Source: JBBQXY01 sp051004815
Lineage (GTDB): Bacteria; Chloroflexota; Ktedonobacteria; Ktedonobacterales; Ktedonobacteraceae
Assembly: GCA_051004815.1 (NCBI GenBank)
Contig: JBPCJY010000212.1
Span: forward strand, 11,930-75,929
DNA: 64,000 bases
Direction of reading: 5' to 3'
Positions 62,514-64,000 of this stretch are shown piece by piece. The notes below the pieces were generated by a model. The model made no database searches. It had not been told where the DNA came from and saw only the letters and a list, made by a program, of their open reading frames with translations. Made by a program: the position numbers and the translations under genes. Each line of letters opens with the position of its first letter. The first letter of the stretch is position 1.

Positions 62514-63890
62514 ATGACCCTCTCACATAGCAAACGTGCGCTTCCCATTGATTGGGAAGCAGCAGGAACTGAAACCATTGACCATCTGCGCAACATCTTG
62601 CGCATTGATACGCGCAACCCACCCGGTAACGAAACCAGAGCGGCTGAATATCTGCGCGAGGTGCTGCAACGGGAAGGGATAGACTGCACAATCGTTGGGC
62701 CGAGTCCCGATCGTGGCACGTTGATCGCACGGCTGCGTGGGGATGGTTCGGCACCACCACTCCTGCTGATGTCGCACACCGATGTCGTCGCAGTTGAGCC
62801 AGAGAAGTGGACGCATCCTCCGTTTTCCGCGGATATCGCCGATGGCTTCATCTATGCGCGTGGTGCGCTGGATATGAAGAACATGGTGACGATGGAGTTG
62901 ATGACCATGCTCCTCCTCAAGCGCACAGGCGTACCCCTGGCCCGTGATGTGATCTATATGGCGGCGGCAGATGAAGAGGTGGGTGGGCATGACGGGGCTG
63001 CTTGGGTTGTTCAGCATCACCCTGCATTGATCCAGGCCGAATATGCATTTAATGAAGGTGGCGGCAACGGCTTTGAGATCCATGGGCAACGCTACTATAC
63101 CGTACAAACGGCGGAAAAAGGGACGGCACGCTTCCGCCTCAAGACCACAGGCAAACCTGGCCATGGCTCGATTCCTCATACGGATAACGCCATTCTCAAG
63201 CTCGCGGCCCTGCTCAGCCGGTTGCAACAGGCACAAATGCCAGTCCATTTCACTGCAACGGTGCGCGGATACATTGAAGGGATAGCCAGTACACAATCAC
63301 CCGCCATCGCCGCGCTATTCCGTGCTGTGCTCGCCAATGAAGCAACTGCCGATGCCGCTATCGACGCCCTCCCAACAGAAGATTTCTTCAAAGCTGAACT
63401 GCGTGCGATGATACGCAATACCGTCGCGCCCACCATGTTACAGGCCGGTTCACAAATCAATGTGATTCCTTCCCAGGCAGAGGTCTCGTTCGATGGCCGC
63501 ACCTTACCGGGTTGGACGCCAGAACGGTACCTTGGAGAGCTACAAACTATCCTGGGTGACGATATCGACCTCACGTTCATCGACCCATCAGTACCGTTGG
63601 AGGCCGATCCCGCCTCGCCCCTCTTCGAGGTCATCAAGACAGTCTTGAAAGAGCACGCTCCCGAGGCGACCGTCGTCCCAACGTTACTTACCGCCGGAAC
63701 AGATGCCAAACACGTTGCCGCGCTTGGGACAAAAATATATGGCTTTTCACCCGAATTATATATTGCCGGATTCGACGGCTGGAGCGGAGTGCATGGCCAT
63801 GATGAACGCATCAGTATCGACGCCATGCGCTGGGGTACCCGTGTGCTCTATGAAGTCGTAGCAGCCTTCGTCGGCACCAATCACGCGTAG
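62514..63890 (+). CDS. M20/M25/M40-family metallopeptidase
   Basis: 458 residues. MSHTDVVAVEPEKWTHPPF (His-x-Asp), RGALDMKN (bridging Asp), ADEEVGGHDGA (Glu-Glu), GHGSIPHTDN in the lid and a late His in GVHGHDERIS. Typical carboxypeptidase/dipeptidase length, longer than the M20 protein at 9.6 kb. AGGAG 6 nt before the ATG. Cleaves a peptide or acyl-amino acid; no signal peptide, so cytoplasmic. Its last codons are part of the terminal palindrome. Confidence 0.9.
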   Translation: MTLSHSKRALPIDWEAAGTETIDHLRNILRIDTRNPPGNETRAAEYLREVLQREGIDCTIVGPSPDRGTLIARLRGDGSAPPLLLMSHTDVVAVEPEKWTHPPFSADIADGFIYARGALDMKNMVTMELMTMLLLKRTGVPLARDVIYMAAADEEVGGHDGAAWVVQHHPALIQAEYAFNEGGGNGFEIHGQRYYTVQTAEKGTARFRLKTTGKPGHGSIPHTDNAILKLAALLSRLQQAQMPVHFTATVRGYIEGIASTQSPAIAALFRAVLANEATADAAIDALPTEDFFKAELRAMIRNTVAPTMLQAGSQINVIPSQAEVSFDGRTLPGWTPERYLGELQTILGDDIDLTFIDPSVPLEADPASPLFEVIKTVLKEHAPEATVVPTLLTAGTDAKHVAALGTKIYGFSPELYIAGFDGWSGVHGHDERISIDAMRWGTRVLYEVVAAFVGTNHA

Positions 63891-64000
63891 CTTGCTCTAC
63901 CTCAATTTAATAAGGTGGCAGAAGCTCTTGCCGCCGCGGCGGCAAGAGCTTCTGCCACCTTATTAAATTGAGGTAGAGCAAGCTACGCGTGATTGGTGCC
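63873..64000. repeat. perfect spacerless palindrome at the window edge
   Basis: Bases 63873-63936 and 63937-64000 are exact reverse complements (64-bp arms, centre between 63936 and 63937 in CCGCCG|CGGCGG, no loop). The left arm includes the last ~18 bases of the M20 gene and its stop. The palindrome runs to the window edge, so its true length is unknown and could continue. It may act as a terminator, but could also mark an inverted duplication or an assembly fold-back. Confidence 0.95.

Noticed and set aside
62523..63296. A 257-residue reverse-strand ORF inside the terminal M20 gene
   Set aside because: Antisense shadow; Cys/His-rich composition reflects the complementary codons, with no family pattern.

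Overview
The window looks like chromosomal DNA of an aerobic, heterotrophic bacterium with mid-range GC. My best guess is Chloroflexota, class Ktedonobacteria. This rests on overall gene style: class III PHA synthase genes, many short-chain dehydrogenases (SDRs), a caa3-type oxidase cluster with a cupredoxin-like protein, HTH+GAF regulators and long perfect hairpins at gene ends. It is inference; the window has no rRNA, tRNA or other marker gene. No phage, insertion sequence or CRISPR array was seen.

Layout. (1) 0-5.3 kb: a DUF4349 lipoprotein, then a polyhydroxyalkanoate locus on the minus strand (phaE, phaC, phaB) and a 2H phosphoesterase. (2) 5.6-11.6 kb, plus strand: a lone beta subunit of lysine 5,6-aminomutase (kamE), a metallophosphoesterase, an APC amino-acid permease, an M20 peptidase and an SDR. 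(3) 11.6-16.3 kb: an AlkZ-like DNA glycosylase; a selenoprotein of the GrdB/PrdB family, normally read as two ORFs split by an in-frame TGA at 13071-13073; and a divergent pair of cell-wall enzymes (polysaccharide deacetylase and family 3 glycosidase).

(4) 16.3-29.8 kb, minus strand: a 13-gene block. A five-gene branched-chain/aromatic ABC transporter (livFGHMK) is followed by a terminator and a new promoter. Then come a luciferase-like oxidoreductase, a bifunctional aryl-CoA monooxygenase/reductase, an SDR, an enoyl-CoA hydratase, a RidA-like protein, an acyl-CoA dehydrogenase, a phenylacetate-CoA-ligase-type enzyme and a small unknown protein. Together they suggest uptake, CoA activation, mono-oxygenation/reduction and beta-oxidation-like ring degradation of 2-aminobenzoate (anthranilate) or a close relative such as salicylate.

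(5) 30-41 kb: respiratory genes. An NnrS-like membrane protein lies opposite a minus-strand operon of a cupredoxin-like protein, ctaC, ctaD, ctaE, ctaG, a SCO protein and ctaB. Next come a small Cys-motif membrane protein behind a structured leader, a beta-propeller protein and a TlpA-like thioredoxin. (6) 41-52 kb: a stress-protein-like gene, a RelE-type toxin-antitoxin pair, an amidohydrolase, a coiled-coil protein, a methyltransferase, an SDR, 3-hydroxybutyryl-CoA dehydrogenase, an SDR/VKOR-like/sugar-porter operon, and an alpha/beta hydrolase with a HIT protein.

(7) 52-64 kb: a flavin reductase, a membrane protein, an oxalate-decarboxylase-like bicupin with a lost metal ligand, a zinc alcohol dehydrogenase pseudogene (one frameshift, one amber codon), a ConA-fold protein, an HTH/GAF regulator, an SDR, a two-gene membrane operon, a methyltransferase, a FabG-like SDR and an M20 peptidase. 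The window ends in a spacerless perfect palindrome (63873-64000) that includes the 3' end of the last gene and is cut by the window edge. The most notable items are the TGA-containing selenoprotein, the aryl-CoA catabolic block and this terminal palindrome.
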